A DNA stretch of 64,000 nt, from NCBI RefSeq assembly GCF_024499015.1, contig NZ_CP098604.1, forward strand, positions 186,001 through 250,000. The letters are read 5' to 3'. The DNA is from Xanthomonas hortorum pv. pelargonii (GTDB lineage: Bacteria; Pseudomonadota; Gammaproteobacteria; Xanthomonadales; Xanthomonadaceae). Shown in pieces: positions 21,831 through 31,514 of the stretch; positions within the stretch are counted from its first letter, which is position 1; each line of letters starts with the position of its first letter. The notes below the pieces were generated by a model, which was given only the letters and a program-made list of their open reading frames with translations, made no database searches and was not told the DNA's origin. Both the position numbers and the translations under genes were made by a program.

Positions 21831-22537
21831 ACGCGATCCGCCCCACCCTGCCGGCACGTCGCGGCAGCATCATGCGCAAGCCCGAAGTGCAGGAAATGTT
21901 CGAGCGCCTGCGCGAACTCAACCCGCACCCGACCACCGAGCTGGAATACACCACACCGTTCGAGTTGTTGATCGCCGTGCTGCTTTCGGCGCAAGCCACC
22001 GATGTCGGCGTCAACAAGGCCACGCGCAAGCTGTATCCGGTCGCCAATACGCCGCGCGACATTCTCGATCTCGGCGAAGAAGGCCTGAAGCGCTACATCG
22101 CCACCATCGGTCTGTTCAACGCCAAGGCCAAGAACGTCATTGCCACGTGTCGTATTTTGCTCGAGCAATACGCTGGCGAAGTCCCGCACGACCGCGCTGC
22201 GCTGGAAGCATTACCCGGCGTCGGCCGCAAGACCGCGAACGTAGTGCTCAATACCGCATTCGGCGAGCCCACCATGGCGGTGGACACGCATATCTTCCGC
22301 GTAGCCAATCGCACCGGACTTGCGCCGGGCAAGGATGTGCGCGTGGTCGAAGACAAACTGGTGAAGGTCATTCCTGCGGAGTTTCTGCACGACGCGCATC
22401 ACTGGCTCATCCTGCATGGCCGCTACGTCTGCAAGGCACGCAAACCGGATTGCCCGGGCTGTGTGATCCACGACCTGTGCCGCTATCGCGACAAGACCGT
22501 GGCGTCTGCCGAGCGGCCAGCACCTTTGCGCAGCTGA
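21827..22537 (+). CDS. nth: Endonuclease III
   Basis: A DNA glycosylase/AP lyase that removes oxidised pyrimidines. The helix-hairpin-helix motif LPGVGRKTANVVLN with its catalytic Lys lies near residues 128-141. The catalytic Asp is in AVDTHIFRV near 153. The C-terminal [4Fe-4S] cluster ligands follow C-x6-C-x2-C-x5-C (VCKARKPDCPGCVIHDLC). The track start gives 236 residues. An internal ATG at codon 16 (MRKPEVQEMF) matches the E. coli start better, so the first 15 residues are uncertain. Confidence 0.95.
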   Translation: MNAIRPTLPARRGSIMRKPEVQEMFERLRELNPHPTTELEYTTPFELLIAVLLSAQATDVGVNKATRKLYPVANTPRDILDLGEEGLKRYIATIGLFNAKAKNVIATCRILLEQYAGEVPHDRAALEALPGVGRKTANVVLNTAFGEPTMAVDTHIFRVANRTGLAPGKDVRVVEDKLVKVIPAEFLHDAHHWLILHGRYVCKARKPDCPGCVIHDLCRYRDKTVASAERPAPLRS

Positions 22538-22655
22538 CGCACTTCCACTCAAACGTGGCTGATCTAGCAAGACCATCCACGACTGCGCAGCGCCCAGTCG
22601 CACTAGTTGCATCGTATCGGCAACGCAAACCCAAGCTTTTTACGAATCTCCACTC

Positions 22656-22675
22656 AATCCCAAATCCCAAATCCC
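22656..22675. repeat. Short GGGATTT-type repeat (three units)
   Basis: Three copies of the AATCCCA heptamer, the reverse complement of the 8368 array unit. They lie in the 242-bp gap between convergent nth and sulP. I see no opposite-sense partner, so this may be a decayed element end. Confidence 0.6.
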
Positions 22676-22680
22676 GGCCG

Positions 22681-22733
22681 AAAAAAAATCGCGACCGGAT
22701 GATGCGTCTTACGGCGCCATGCATCATCCGGTC
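22681..22733 (-). terminator. Rho-independent terminator of the sulP gene
   Basis: On the minus strand a perfect 13-bp stem (GACCGGATGATGC at 22693-22705 with its complement at 22721-22733, 15-nt loop) is followed by eight T residues (A tract at 22681-22688). It lies about 47 bp beyond the sulP stop. Confidence 0.88.
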
Positions 22734-22779
22734 ACGACAGGGGTCACCCGGCGCGAACGCCGGGCGGTTTGCAGCAGGT

Positions 22780-24348
22780 TTACGCCGCCTTGGCTTGTTC
22801 GACGCGCTGTTCGACCAGCACGCTTTCCACCGTTGGCTGACCTTCCACGCGTCGATCCAGCTCGTTCCAGTCCACCACCAACTCGCAGCCGCGCGAGGCC
22901 GCATTCCGGCTCCAGTCGCGCAGCAATTCGATGCAGGCGTGGTCGACGTGGTGCAGCTTGGCCACGTCCAGATGCAGTGCGGTATTGGGAGGCACGCTTT
23001 CCAGCGTACGCGCCATCGCCGGCACCTTCAGGAACGTTGCCGAACCCTGCAGGGTCAGATGCATCTCGTCCTTCTTGTGCTCGTGCTCACGCACGTCCAC
23101 CTTCAGGCGCGAAGAATGCAGGGCCAGACGGAACAGCGACAGACCAAAGCCGATCAACACGCCGGTCAGCAGGTCGGTCGCCACGATCGCGAAGGTGGTG
23201 GCCAGATAGATCGCCGCGGTGCCACGACCATAGGTCGCCAGCTCCTTGACCTGACCGATCTTGATCATCTTCACGCCCGTGTAGACCAGAATGCCGGCCA
23301 GACACGCCACCGGCGTCATCCGCAACAGCCACGGCAGCAGCATCGCAAACACCAGCAACCAGCTGCCATGCATCACCGTGGACATGCGTGTGGCACCGCC
23401 CGCCTGCACATTTGCTGCACTGCGCACGATCACACCGGTCATCGGCAATGCGCCGAGGAAACCGCACAACATATTGCCCACACCCTGCGCCGCCAGTTCA
23501 CGGTCGTAGTTGGTGCGTGCGCCCTGATGCATGCGATCCACCGCTGCCGCCGACAGCAAGGTTTCTGCGCTGGCGATGAAGGCAAACGTCACTGCAGACA
23601 CCAGCAAGGTCGCGTTGAACACCCCGAAGATGTCCGAGATGCTGGGGATGCTGATCGCAGAGAACAGGTTGGTCGGTACATCCACCTTGGCGACGTTCAA
23701 GCCCTGCAACTGCACCGCCGCCGTGACCGCCACCACTGCAATCAACGCACCCGGCAAGAACCGCAGACGCTGCGGACGCAGCTTGTCCCACGCCAGGATG
23801 ATGCCGATGGTGGCCAGACCTACGAACAAGGCAGTGCGGCCGGTGCCTTCGCTGATCGCCTGCCACACCACGGCCGGCAATGCAGCGAAGTTCTCCAGAC
23901 CGCGCGCCTTGGGTGCAGCATCCATCAACACATGCGCCTGCGAGGCCACGATCAGGATGCCGATACCGGACAACATGCCGGCCACCACGGCCGGCGATGT
24001 CATGCGGAACCACACGCCTGCACGGCACAGACCGGCGACCAACTGAATCGCACCGGCCAACAGGATCACCGGCCCGAGCGCGGCGATGCCGTGCTCCCGG
24101 ACCAGCTCGAACACCAACACAGCCAGGCCGGCGGCAGGCCTACTCACCTGCAACGGAGAACCCGCCAGAAAGCCAACGACCAGACCACCGATGATGCCGG
24201 TGATCAGGCCTGCGGCCGGCGGCATGCCGGATGCGATCGCAATCCCCATACACAACGGGAGCGCGACGAGGAAGACAACGACAGACGCCAACAAATCACG
24301 TCCGAACAGTCCCTGACGGAAATATCCGCCGATACCTGATGTGTTCAT
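22780..24348 (-). CDS. SulP family inorganic anion transporter with STAS domain
   Basis: A 522-residue polytopic membrane protein. The SulP hallmarks are LVALPLCMGIAIASGMPP near residues 28-45, about 10-12 hydrophobic segments up to residue 400, and a C-terminal cytoplasmic STAS domain (HLTLQGSATFLKVP through DHACIELLRDW). SulP proteins carry bicarbonate, sulfate or other anions. The next gene upstream on the same strand is a beta-carbonic anhydrase 11 bp away, so bicarbonate uptake (BicA-like) is the best inference. A strong terminator follows it, so the two genes form a unit. Confidence 0.9.
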   Translation of the reverse strand: MNTSGIGGYFRQGLFGRDLLASVVVFLVALPLCMGIAIASGMPPAAGLITGIIGGLVVGFLAGSPLQVSRPAAGLAVLVFELVREHGIAALGPVILLAGAIQLVAGLCRAGVWFRMTSPAVVAGMLSGIGILIVASQAHVLMDAAPKARGLENFAALPAVVWQAISEGTGRTALFVGLATIGIILAWDKLRPQRLRFLPGALIAVVAVTAAVQLQGLNVAKVDVPTNLFSAISIPSISDIFGVFNATLLVSAVTFAFIASAETLLSAAAVDRMHQGARTNYDRELAAQGVGNMLCGFLGALPMTGVIVRSAANVQAGGATRMSTVMHGSWLLVFAMLLPWLLRMTPVACLAGILVYTGVKMIKIGQVKELATYGRGTAAIYLATTFAIVATDLLTGVLIGFGLSLFRLALHSSRLKVDVREHEHKKDEMHLTLQGSATFLKVPAMARTLESVPPNTALHLDVAKLHHVDHACIELLRDWSRNAASRGCELVVDWNELDRRVEGQPTVESVLVEQRVEQAKAA

Positions 24349-24359
24349 GATGTGCTCCG

Positions 24360-25040
24360 TCAGGCCAGTTCAGCGCGCACGACTTGCTGCAGTCGCGGAC
24401 GTGGGGTGGCTTCGGGGGTGTTTTCCGCCAACAACGGACGGAAGCCACCCTTCTCGGCATCGAAGGCGCGGATCTCGCCATGGGCGATGTCATAGATCCA
24501 GCCGTGGATACGCAAGGTGCCAGCGGCCAGACGTGCCGCAACCACCGGCTGCGTCCGCAGATGGTCCAGCTGCGAGACCACGTTCTCTTCGGTCATGCAG
24601 TCCAGCGCGTCCTGACTGTGCGGATCGTGGCCATGATGGGCGGTGACATGGCGCGCGGAGTCGGTGTGCTTGAGCCAGGCCGCCACGGACGGCACGTCTT
24701 CCAGCGATTCCGGCTTGAGCACCGCTTTCATGGCGCCGCAATCGGTATGGCCGCAGATCACGATATGGCGCACACCCAGCACGGCGATGGCGTACTCGAT
24801 CGCCGCGACAACGCCGCTGACGTGTTGCGAGTACGGCGGCACGACATTGCCGATGTTGCGATAGACGAACAATTCGCCAGGCTGGGCGGAGAAGATCAGC
24901 TCCGGCATGACGCGCGAATCGGCGCACGTAATGAACAACGTGTGCGGACTCTGGCCACCGGCCAATTCCTGAAAGCGCGCACTCTGGCGCGGATACACTT
25001 CCTTACGGAAATGACGAAAACCATCTAGCAAGCTTTGCAT
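24360..25040 (-). CDS. Beta-class carbonic anhydrase
   Basis: Interconverts CO2 and bicarbonate in the cytoplasm. The 226 residues include the zinc-site motifs ITCADSRVMPE (Cys and the Asp-Arg dyad, near residue 40) and ICGHTDCGAMKAV (His and Cys, near 97). RNIGNVVPPY and SVAAAIEYA-type segments are also typical. It is the first gene of a two-gene unit with the SulP transporter, a common pairing for inorganic carbon handling. Confidence 0.94.
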   Translation of the reverse strand: MQSLLDGFRHFRKEVYPRQSARFQELAGGQSPHTLFITCADSRVMPELIFSAQPGELFVYRNIGNVVPPYSQHVSGVVAAIEYAIAVLGVRHIVICGHTDCGAMKAVLKPESLEDVPSVAAWLKHTDSARHVTAHHGHDPHSQDALDCMTEENVVSQLDHLRTQPVVAARLAAGTLRIHGWIYDIAHGEIRAFDAEKGGFRPLLAENTPEATPRPRLQQVVRAELA

Positions 25041-25153
25041 GGGAGATACCTCTAGGCAACGGATGGCAATCCACGGCGCAAACCGCGAAGTGCAAAGACG
25101 AACAAATCAAATAAGTCCGGTGCGCAGCACCGGTTGACGCGACAAACGAAGGA

Positions 25154-25495
25154 TCAGGCGCGCAGTGCGTTAGGAGGACGCAGTTGCGGGATCAGGTCGC
25201 GTTTTTGAGATGCCGGCGCGTAGTGCGCGTACCAAGAGGGAAAATAGCGTGCGACCACCGGCCATGCTTGGGAGAGCAAGGGGATGTCGTCTGCGGAATG
25301 GGTATCGACCTGGGTCTGTGCGTCCCCGTCGTCCTGCAGATCTTCGGCCGCGTCACGTTCTTCGCCAGCATCCACCATCACCGCCAAGCCGTCGCCCACG
25401 AGCGCATCGTGGATGCGATCGTGCGCATTGGCTGCCGACCACGCGGTGAGCGCGAGCAGGCAGACCAACAGCAATTGGAGGAATCGAGGAAACAT
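25154..25495 (-). CDS. Small exported protein, unknown
   Basis: A 113-residue protein with a convincing signal peptide (MFPRFLQLLLVCLLALTAWSAANA). The mature part is acidic (DAGEERDAAEDLQDDGDAQTQVD) and then has a Trp/Tyr-rich stretch, YFPSWYAHYAPASQ. I do not recognise a family. It stands alone, upstream of carbonic anhydrase on the same strand with a 113-bp gap and divergent from oprP. The periplasm is the likely location. Confidence 0.6.
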   Translation of the reverse strand: MFPRFLQLLLVCLLALTAWSAANAHDRIHDALVGDGLAVMVDAGEERDAAEDLQDDGDAQTQVDTHSADDIPLLSQAWPVVARYFPSWYAHYAPASQKRDLIPQLRPPNALRA

Positions 25496-25813
25496 GGCCT
25501 CAAAACTAACAATTTAGAACGCGCCTGCGCAAGTGGTGCGACGCACAAAGCGCTTGATTGGCCGGCATTTCACGGCATCGATTCAGGTCGCCATAAGCTT
25601 GAGCCCGCCAGCGAGAGGTACAGACGCGTTATCGCAACTGTCATAAACCGGCCGTCGTTCAGACTTATGACACACACTGACAAAGTTTAAACACGCGTAA
25701 ATCTTTGTCTTTATTGGCAAAAATCAAATTGCGATGCAGTCCGAAGTTGTCACATTAACGCAACTTTCACGCCCTAGCCTGCGCTCACTTTCTCGTCAGG
25801 TCGCAAGGCACCC
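25496..25813 (+). promoter_or_regulatory. Intergenic region upstream of oprP with a Pho-box-like half site
   Basis: A 318-bp, AT-richer region between divergent genes. It holds an exact CTGTCAT heptamer at 25638-25644, the PhoB half-site consensus. However, the 11-bp-spaced second half (CGGCCGT) is poor, so PhoB control of oprP is plausible but not shown. Several further TGTCA and TTTCAC words lie between 25670 and 25770. No gene or terminator is seen. Confidence 0.4.
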
Positions 25814-27064
25814 ATGAAACTTTCTCCTACCCTGCTCGGCTCGGCCTTGTTGCTGGCGCTGGCCGCGCCCGCTGCGCATGCCGAAATCGCCATCGATGTG
25901 ATCGGCGGTTCCGAAGTCTCGCTGGAAGGCCTGGTCCAGGCCGACGGCAACTGGTTCCACAACGATGTGCAGGACCTCAATGGCCCGATCGGCGCCAACG
26001 GCGACAATTCCGAATTCAGCATCCGTCGCGCCGAGCTGGTGCTCAAGGGCAAGGGCCCGGGCAACTTCGAGTGGGTGGCCGGGTATGACCCGAGCGTGCT
26101 GAAGGAAGTCACCATTCGCGGCACCACCATCCGCAGCACCGGGCGCTTCCTCGACAACAACATCAAGTACAAGTTCGCCGGCAACGCCAACAACTACCTG
26201 CAGATCGGTCAGTTCAAGCAGCCCAACAGCCTGGAAGAACTCTCCAGCACCAAGAACAACGATTTCGTCTCCAAGGCCGCGGTGACCAATACCTACGGCA
26301 TCTCGCGCCGGCTGGGCGTGGCCTACGGCATGGGCGACAACAACTGGAGCATCACCGCCAGTGCGTTCGGTCGCGAACTGACCCGTAATCAGGCCCATGG
26401 CAGCGGCTACGGCGCGCGCGGCACCTGGGCGCCGATCAACGAAAGCGGCAATGTGCTGCACTTCGGCCTCAGCTATCTGGGTTACGACACCGACGACGAC
26501 ACCCTGCGCCTGCGCGCGCGTCCGGACGCCGACCTGACCACCATCCGCCTGATCGACAGCGGCGCCATCACCAACGTGGACAGCGTGGGTGTGGCCGGTG
26601 CCGAGGCGATGTGGATCACCGGCCCGTTCAAGCTGCAGAGCGAATTCTTCCAGGAAAACGCCAAGCGCATCGGCAACAACGCCAACGATTACAAGAGCGA
26701 TGGCTGGTACGTCAGCGGCGTCTGGAACATCACCGGCGAGACCTGGGGCTACAAGGCCGGCGTGCCGACCACCCCGCTGCCGAACGCGCCGGCCTCCGGC
26801 CTGTGGCAGCTGGCGGTGCGCTACGACACGCTGGACCTCAACGACGGCCACCTGGTCTCCAACGGCAGCACCCCGTTCGTGGACGGCGTGCTGGGCGGCA
26901 AGATGGATGTGTGGACGATCGGTGCCAACTGGTACTGGCGCTCCAACTTCAAGTTCGCGCTGGACTACGCGAAGGTGGAAAGCACCCGTTACAGCAGCGC
27001 CACGCGTGGCCTGGTCGACGACAACCCGTCGATCATCGAGGCACGCGCGCAGTTCTACTGGTAA
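25814..27064 (+). CDS. oprP: OprO/OprP-family phosphate-selective porin
   Basis: A 416-residue outer-membrane beta-barrel protein. It has a signal peptide (MKLSPTLLGSALLLALAAPAAHA), alternating beta strands throughout and a C-terminal EARAQFYW ending in an aromatic residue, as needed for barrel assembly. Family features include FSIRRAELVLKGK near residue 73, FLDNNIKYKFAGN and YLQIGQFKQPNSLEE near 115-145. It should pass phosphate or polyphosphate across the outer membrane. It is first in a phosphate-uptake cluster with pstS 197 bp downstream. OprO and OprP cannot be separated from sequence alone. Confidence 0.87.
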   Translation: MKLSPTLLGSALLLALAAPAAHAEIAIDVIGGSEVSLEGLVQADGNWFHNDVQDLNGPIGANGDNSEFSIRRAELVLKGKGPGNFEWVAGYDPSVLKEVTIRGTTIRSTGRFLDNNIKYKFAGNANNYLQIGQFKQPNSLEELSSTKNNDFVSKAAVTNTYGISRRLGVAYGMGDNNWSITASAFGRELTRNQAHGSGYGARGTWAPINESGNVLHFGLSYLGYDTDDDTLRLRARPDADLTTIRLIDSGAITNVDSVGVAGAEAMWITGPFKLQSEFFQENAKRIGNNANDYKSDGWYVSGVWNITGETWGYKAGVPTTPLPNAPASGLWQLAVRYDTLDLNDGHLVSNGSTPFVDGVLGGKMDVWTIGANWYWRSNFKFALDYAKVESTRYSSATRGLVDDNPSIIEARAQFYW

Positions 27065-27158
27065 GTGAGCGACGGTTCGGCCGCCGTGGCGCTCTCGGCT
27101 GAGCGCGCGGCGGCTGCAACTGCCTTCGCCAGAACCGGCAAAGCGCCTTGGCGCAACG

Positions 27159-27176
27159 CCGTCATTGTCATGTCAT
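27159..27176 (+). promoter_or_regulatory. Pho box upstream of first pstS
   Basis: CCGTCAT, four bases, ATGTCAT: two half sites with the 11-bp PhoB period, matching the CTGTCAT consensus at 12 of 14 positions. It lies 86 bp before the pstS GTG, consistent with PhoB activation. Confidence 0.68.
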
Positions 27177-27261
27177 CTCTCCGACACCGCGCGGTCATGC
27201 CCCTGCCCTGCAATGGCACGCACGCGGGACGTCCTTATCCCTTCGCTACAGGAGCTGTTCC

Positions 27262-28281
27262 GTGATCCACTCTTTGAAGACCCGTCTGGCCGTGGGCGTG
27301 CTTGCCGCCTCGCTGGCGCTGTGCGCCCAGGCCGCCGATGTCACCGGCGCCGGTGCGTCGTTTATTTATCCGGTGATGTCCAAGTGGTCGGCCGACTACA
27401 ACGCGGCCACCAAGAAGCAGGTCAACTATCAATCGATCGGTTCGGGCGGCGGCATTGCCCAGATCAAGGCGGCCAGTGTGGACTTCGGCTCGTCCGATGC
27501 CCCGCTCAAGCCGGAAGAACTGGCAGCGGCCGGTCTGGCGCAGTTCCCGTCGGTGATCGGCGGCGTGGTGCCGGTGGTCAACGTGGCGGGCATCGCACCC
27601 GGTGCGCTAAAGCTGGATGGCAAGACCCTGGGCGACATCTTCATTGGCAAGGTCAGCACCTGGAACGATCCGGCCATCGCCGCGCTCAATCCGGGCGTGA
27701 AGCTGCCCGAGGGCAAGATCACCGTGGTGCATCGCTCGGATGGTTCGGGCACCAGCTTCAACTTCACCAACTACCTGTCCAAGGTCAACCCGGACTGGAA
27801 GAGCAAGGTCGGTGAAGGCACGGCGGTGCAGTGGCCGACCGGCATCGGCGGCAAGGGCAACGAGGGCGTGGCCGCCTACGTCAAGCAGATCAAGGGCGGC
27901 ATCGGCTATGTCGAGCTGTCCCATGCGCTGCAGAACAAGATGGCCTATACCGCGATGAAGAACGCTGCCGGCAAGTTCGTGCAGCCCTCCGATGAGACCT
28001 TCGCCGCCGCTGCCAACAGCGCCGACTGGGCCAACAGCAAGGACTTCTATCTGGTGATGACCAACGCCGCCGGCGACAACGCCTGGCCGATCACCGCCAC
28101 CAACTTCATCCTGGTTCAGAAAAAGCCCAAGAGCCAGGAAGGCCTCAAGAACACGCTGGACTTCTTCCGTTGGGTCTACAGCAAGGGCGATGCCCAGGCC
28201 AAGCAGCTGGACTACGTGCCGCTGCCGGACAGCCTGGTGACCCAGATCGAAGGCTACTGGGCCAAGAATCTGCCCAAGTAA
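27262..28281 (+). CDS. pstS: Phosphate ABC transporter substrate-binding protein PstS
   Basis: The periplasmic phosphate-binding component of the Pst uptake system. The 339 residues start with a signal peptide ending CAQA. Ligand motifs are GAGASFIYPVMSKW near residue 27, GSGGGIAQI around 63, and HRSDGSGTSFNFTNYL around 160. The start is a GTG at 27262 with AGGAG eight bases upstream. Longer in-frame ATG starts lack a signal peptide. It is followed by a strong terminator, so most transcripts may stop here, yielding excess binding protein. A second paralogue lies downstream. Confidence 0.94.
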   Translation: MIHSLKTRLAVGVLAASLALCAQAADVTGAGASFIYPVMSKWSADYNAATKKQVNYQSIGSGGGIAQIKAASVDFGSSDAPLKPEELAAAGLAQFPSVIGGVVPVVNVAGIAPGALKLDGKTLGDIFIGKVSTWNDPAIAALNPGVKLPEGKITVVHRSDGSGTSFNFTNYLSKVNPDWKSKVGEGTAVQWPTGIGGKGNEGVAAYVKQIKGGIGYVELSHALQNKMAYTAMKNAAGKFVQPSDETFAAAANSADWANSKDFYLVMTNAAGDNAWPITATNFILVQKKPKSQEGLKNTLDFFRWVYSKGDAQAKQLDYVPLPDSLVTQIEGYWAKNLPK

Positions 28282-28337
28282 AGAGAGAGCCATAGCAACA
28301 GGAACGACGCCGTCTCTCTCCCCGGCGTCGGCACCGG

Positions 28338-28368
28338 GACGCGGCCCTTTCGGGGTCGCGTCTTTTTT
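28338..28368 (+). terminator. Rho-independent terminator between the two pstS genes
   Basis: A 10-bp stem (GACGCGGCCC with GGGTCGCGTC, one G-T pair, TTTCG loop) is followed by six T residues. Confidence 0.88.
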
Positions 28369-28390
28369 GTGATGCCTTCGCCAGAAGGCA

Positions 28391-28419
28391 CTGTCATGCG
28401 TGTGTAACAAAAACATCAT
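28391..28419 (+). promoter_or_regulatory. Possible tripartite Pho box before second pstS
   Basis: CTGTCAT is followed at 11-bp steps by GTGTAAC and ACATCAT. The first half is exact; the next two are partial. It lies just past the terminator and 50 bp before the pstS2 start codon, where an independent promoter would be needed. Confidence 0.45.
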
Positions 28420-28469
28420 TTCATAGCGTCGTCTGCCGGACACCCGGCCAATCCAGCCTCGGAGCTTCC

Positions 28470-29564
28470 ATGAAACTGCAGTCGGCCAGCCTGACCGCCC
28501 TGTCTCTCACCATCGCCCTCGCCCTGGCCGCGTGTTCGCCCGGCGGCAAGGATGCGCAGTCCGGCGACACCGCCAAGGGCGCTCCCAGCGCAGGCGCCAC
28601 CGCCGGGGACAGCAAGATCGCTGAAATCTCCGGCGCCGGTGCCTCCTTCATCTACCCGTTGGTGTCCAAGTGGTCGGCCGATTACAACGCCGCCACCGGC
28701 AACAAGGTGAACTATCAATCGATCGGCTCGGGCGGCGGTATTGCGCAGATCAAGGCCGGCACGGTGGACTTCGGTTCGACCGACAAGCCGCTGGACAGCG
28801 CCGAACTGCAGCAGGCCGGGCTGGGCCAGTTCCCGTCGGCGATCGGCGGCGTGGTGCCGGTGATCAATCTGGAAGGCATCGCACCGGGCAAGCTGCGTCT
28901 GACCGGCGCGCTGCTGGGCGACATCTTCCTGGGCAAGGTCACGCTGTGGAACGACGCGGCGATCGTCGCGGCCAACCCGGGCGTGACCCTGCCGGCGACC
29001 AAGATCAATCTGGTGCATCGCTCGGATGGCTCGGGCACCACCTTCAACTTCTCCAACTACCTCTCCAAGGTCAGCCCGGAGTGGAAGAGCAAGGTCGGCG
29101 AAGGCACCTCCGTGCAGTGGCCGGGCGGCGTCGGCGGCAAGGGCAATGAAGGTGTTGCCTCGTACGTGCAGCAGATCAAGGGTTCGATCGGTTACGTCGA
29201 ACTGGCCTATGCCCTGCAGAACAAGATGCCCTACGCCTCGCTGCAGAATGCGGCCGGGCAGTGGGTGGAGCCGAATGCGGAAAGCTTCGCCGCCGCTGCC
29301 GCCAGCGCCGACTGGACCAATGCCAAGGACTTCAACCTGGTGATCACCAATGCACCGGGCGAGAAGGCCTGGCCGATCACCGCCACCAACTTCATGCTGA
29401 TGCACAAGCAGCCCAAGGATGCGGTGCGCAGCAAGGCGACGCTGGAGTTCTTCAAGTGGGCGCTGGAAAACGGCCAGACCCAGGCCAGCGAGCTGCATTA
29501 CGTGCCGCTGCCGCCGGAGCTGGTGAAGCAGATCCAGGCCTACTGGGCCAGCGAGTTCAAGTGA
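28470..29564 (+). CDS. pstS: Second PstS paralogue, lipoprotein form
   Basis: A 364-residue paralogue of the preceding PstS, with the same ligand motifs (GAGASFIYPLVSKW, GSGGGIAQI, HRSDGSGTTFNFSNYL). It carries a lipoprotein signal (ALALAAC, Cys22) and a ~25-residue Gly/Ala/Lys linker. The phosphate-binding domain would therefore be tethered to a membrane rather than free. GGAG lies nine bases before the ATG. Tandem duplication followed by divergence of the N-terminus is the simplest origin. It leads into pstCAB. Confidence 0.94.
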   Translation: MKLQSASLTALSLTIALALAACSPGGKDAQSGDTAKGAPSAGATAGDSKIAEISGAGASFIYPLVSKWSADYNAATGNKVNYQSIGSGGGIAQIKAGTVDFGSTDKPLDSAELQQAGLGQFPSAIGGVVPVINLEGIAPGKLRLTGALLGDIFLGKVTLWNDAAIVAANPGVTLPATKINLVHRSDGSGTTFNFSNYLSKVSPEWKSKVGEGTSVQWPGGVGGKGNEGVASYVQQIKGSIGYVELAYALQNKMPYASLQNAAGQWVEPNAESFAAAAASADWTNAKDFNLVITNAPGEKAWPITATNFMLMHKQPKDAVRSKATLEFFKWALENGQTQASELHYVPLPPELVKQIQAYWASEFK

Positions 29565-29676
29565 TGCCCTGCACCCGCTGTCGTGGCGGGCTGCGCTGCG
29601 GTGAGGTGCCTGCGGGCGCCTCGCCGTTCCTGTTGTCTTACGCTCCCGCCATTGCGCGGGTGACGAGTCCAATCGA

Positions 29677-30651
29677 ATGAATGCCACCGCCGTTCCCGAA
29701 GCGATGACCGCACCACGCGGCCGCGATCTGCGCGATGCGCGTGCCGATCGCCTGTTCAAACTCGCGTTGGCCGCCACGGTCGTTTTCGTCCTGCTGGCGC
29801 TCGGCAGCGCCGCGCTGTCGATGCTGTGGGGCGGACGTCATGCCTTGCAGGCGCAAGGGCTGAGCTTCTTCTATTCCGCCGACTGGAATCCGGTCGAGAA
29901 CAAATACGGCGCACTGGCGCCGATCTACGGCACCCTGGTCACCGCGTTGATCGCGATGGTGATTGCGGTGCCGGTGAGTTTCGGTATCGCGTTCTTTCTC
30001 ACCGAAGTGGCGCCGCGCTGGTTGCGCGGGCCGGTGGGCACGGCAATCGAATTGCTGGCCGGCATCCCGTCGATCATCTACGGCATGTGGGGTCTGTTCG
30101 TGCTTGTGCCGGTGATGACCGAACACGTGACGCCCTGGCTCAACGATCACCTCGGCACGCTGCCGTTGATCGGCCCGTTGTTTCAGGGCCCGCCGCTGGG
30201 GATCGGGTTGCTGACCGCAGGCTTTGTACTGGCGATCATGGTGATTCCGTTTATCTCTTCGGTAATGCGCGAAGTATTTCTCACCGTACCCACGCGCTTG
30301 AAGGAATCGGCCTACGCGCTGGGGTCGACCAAGTGGGAAGTCAGCTGGGACATCGTGCTGCCCTATACCCGCTCTGCGGTGATTGGCGGCGTGTTTTTAG
30401 GCCTGGGCCGTGCACTCGGTGAAACCATGGCAGTGGCGTTCGTGGTCGGCAACACGGTGCGGTTGTCTCCGTCGCTGCTGGAGCCCGGCACCACCATCGC
30501 TGCCTTGATCGCCAATGACTTCGGCGAGGCCACCGAAACCTACCGCTCGGCGTTGTTGTTGCTCGGCTTTGTGTTGTTCATCGTGACCTTCATCGTACTG
30601 GCGATTGCGCGCTTCATGCTGATGCAGCTGTCGCGTCGGGAGGGCAACTGA
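29677..30651 (+). CDS. pstC: Phosphate ABC transporter permease PstC
   Basis: A 324-residue inner-membrane permease with about six transmembrane helices: a first helix around residues 30-50, then the transport core from residue 85. Typical motifs are the ELLAGIPSIIYGMWGLFVLVP segment near 125-145 and the cytoplasmic EAA-type loop ALGSTKWEVSWDIVLP around 205-222. GLGRALGETMAVAFVVGNT follows. It pairs with PstA to form the channel. Its stop overlaps the pstA start by one base (TGATG). Confidence 0.95.
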   Translation: MNATAVPEAMTAPRGRDLRDARADRLFKLALAATVVFVLLALGSAALSMLWGGRHALQAQGLSFFYSADWNPVENKYGALAPIYGTLVTALIAMVIAVPVSFGIAFFLTEVAPRWLRGPVGTAIELLAGIPSIIYGMWGLFVLVPVMTEHVTPWLNDHLGTLPLIGPLFQGPPLGIGLLTAGFVLAIMVIPFISSVMREVFLTVPTRLKESAYALGSTKWEVSWDIVLPYTRSAVIGGVFLGLGRALGETMAVAFVVGNTVRLSPSLLEPGTTIAALIANDFGEATETYRSALLLLGFVLFIVTFIVLAIARFMLMQLSRREGN

Positions 30652-31514
30652 TGTCCTCGGTCTCGCAATCCCTCTACAACCGCCGCCGCGTGATCAATGT
30701 GGTGGCGCTGCTGCTGTCCTGCGCCACGGCAGTGTTCGGCCTGTTCTTCCTGGCCTGGATTCTGTGGACCTTGTTGTCCAAGGGCGTGCCGGGCATCGAC
30801 CTCAATCTGTTTACCAAGATGACACCGCCGCCGATGCAGGAAGGCGGCCTGCTCAACGCCTTCTTCGGCAGCGCGGTGATGTGCGGCCTGGCGCTGGCGA
30901 TCGGCACCCCGCTCGGCATTGCCGCCGGCACCTGGCTTGCCGAATACGGCAATGCGCGCAAGACCGGTCTGGTGGTGCGTTTTGTCAACGACATCCTGTT
31001 GTCGGCACCGTCAATCGTGTTGGGTCTGTTCGTCTACACGCTGTATGTGATGCAGACCGGTGGACGCTTCTCGGCGTTTGCGGGTGCGCTGTCGCTGGCC
31101 TTCATCGTGTTGCCGGTGGTGGTGCGTACCACAGACGAAATGCTGCGCCTGGTGCCGGCGCAGATGCGCGAAGCGGCGTTGTCGCTGGGTATTCCGCAGT
31201 GGAAAGTCACTGTGCAGGTGCTCTATCGCAGTGCCTCGGCCGGCATCCTGACCGGTATTTTGCTTGCTCTTGCACGTATCAGCGGCGAGACCGCGCCACT
31301 GCTATTCACCGCCTTCGGCAATCAATACTGGAACAGCAATATCTTCCAGCCGATGGCCAGCGTGCCGGTGATTATGAATCAGTTCGCCGGCAGCCCTTAC
31401 GAGACCTGGCAGACGCTGGCCTGGTCCGGCGCACTGGTACTGACCGCGTTCGTGTTGTTGGTGAGCCTGGGCGCACGCGCGCTGCTCTTGCGCAACAAGA
31501 TTTCCAATGACTGA
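30651..31514 (+). CDS. pstA: Phosphate ABC transporter permease PstA
   Basis: A 287-residue permease with six hydrophobic segments. The core motifs are [16 protein letters not shown] near residue 84, [15 protein letters not shown] near 117, and the EAA loop [19 protein letters not shown] around 178-196. [20 protein letters not shown] follows. It overlaps pstC by one base and pstB by eight, so translation of all three subunits is coupled. Confidence 0.95.
   Translation: MSSVSQSLYNRRRVINVVALLLSCATAVFGLFFLAWILWTLLSKGVPGIDLNLFTKMTPPPMQEGGLLNAFFGSAVMCGLALAIGTPLGIAAGTWLAEYGNARKTGLVVRFVNDILLSAPSIVLGLFVYTLYVMQTGGRFSAFAGALSLAFIVLPVVVRTTDEMLRLVPAQMREAALSLGIPQWKVTVQVLYRSASAGILTGILLALARISGETAPLLFTAFGNQYWNSNIFQPMASVPVIMNQFAGSPYETWQTLAWSGALVLTAFVLLVSLGARALLLRNKISND

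Noticed and set aside
21640..24339. 899-codon plus-strand open frame
   Set aside because: It runs out of frame through nth and antisense to sulP, and crosses the terminator.
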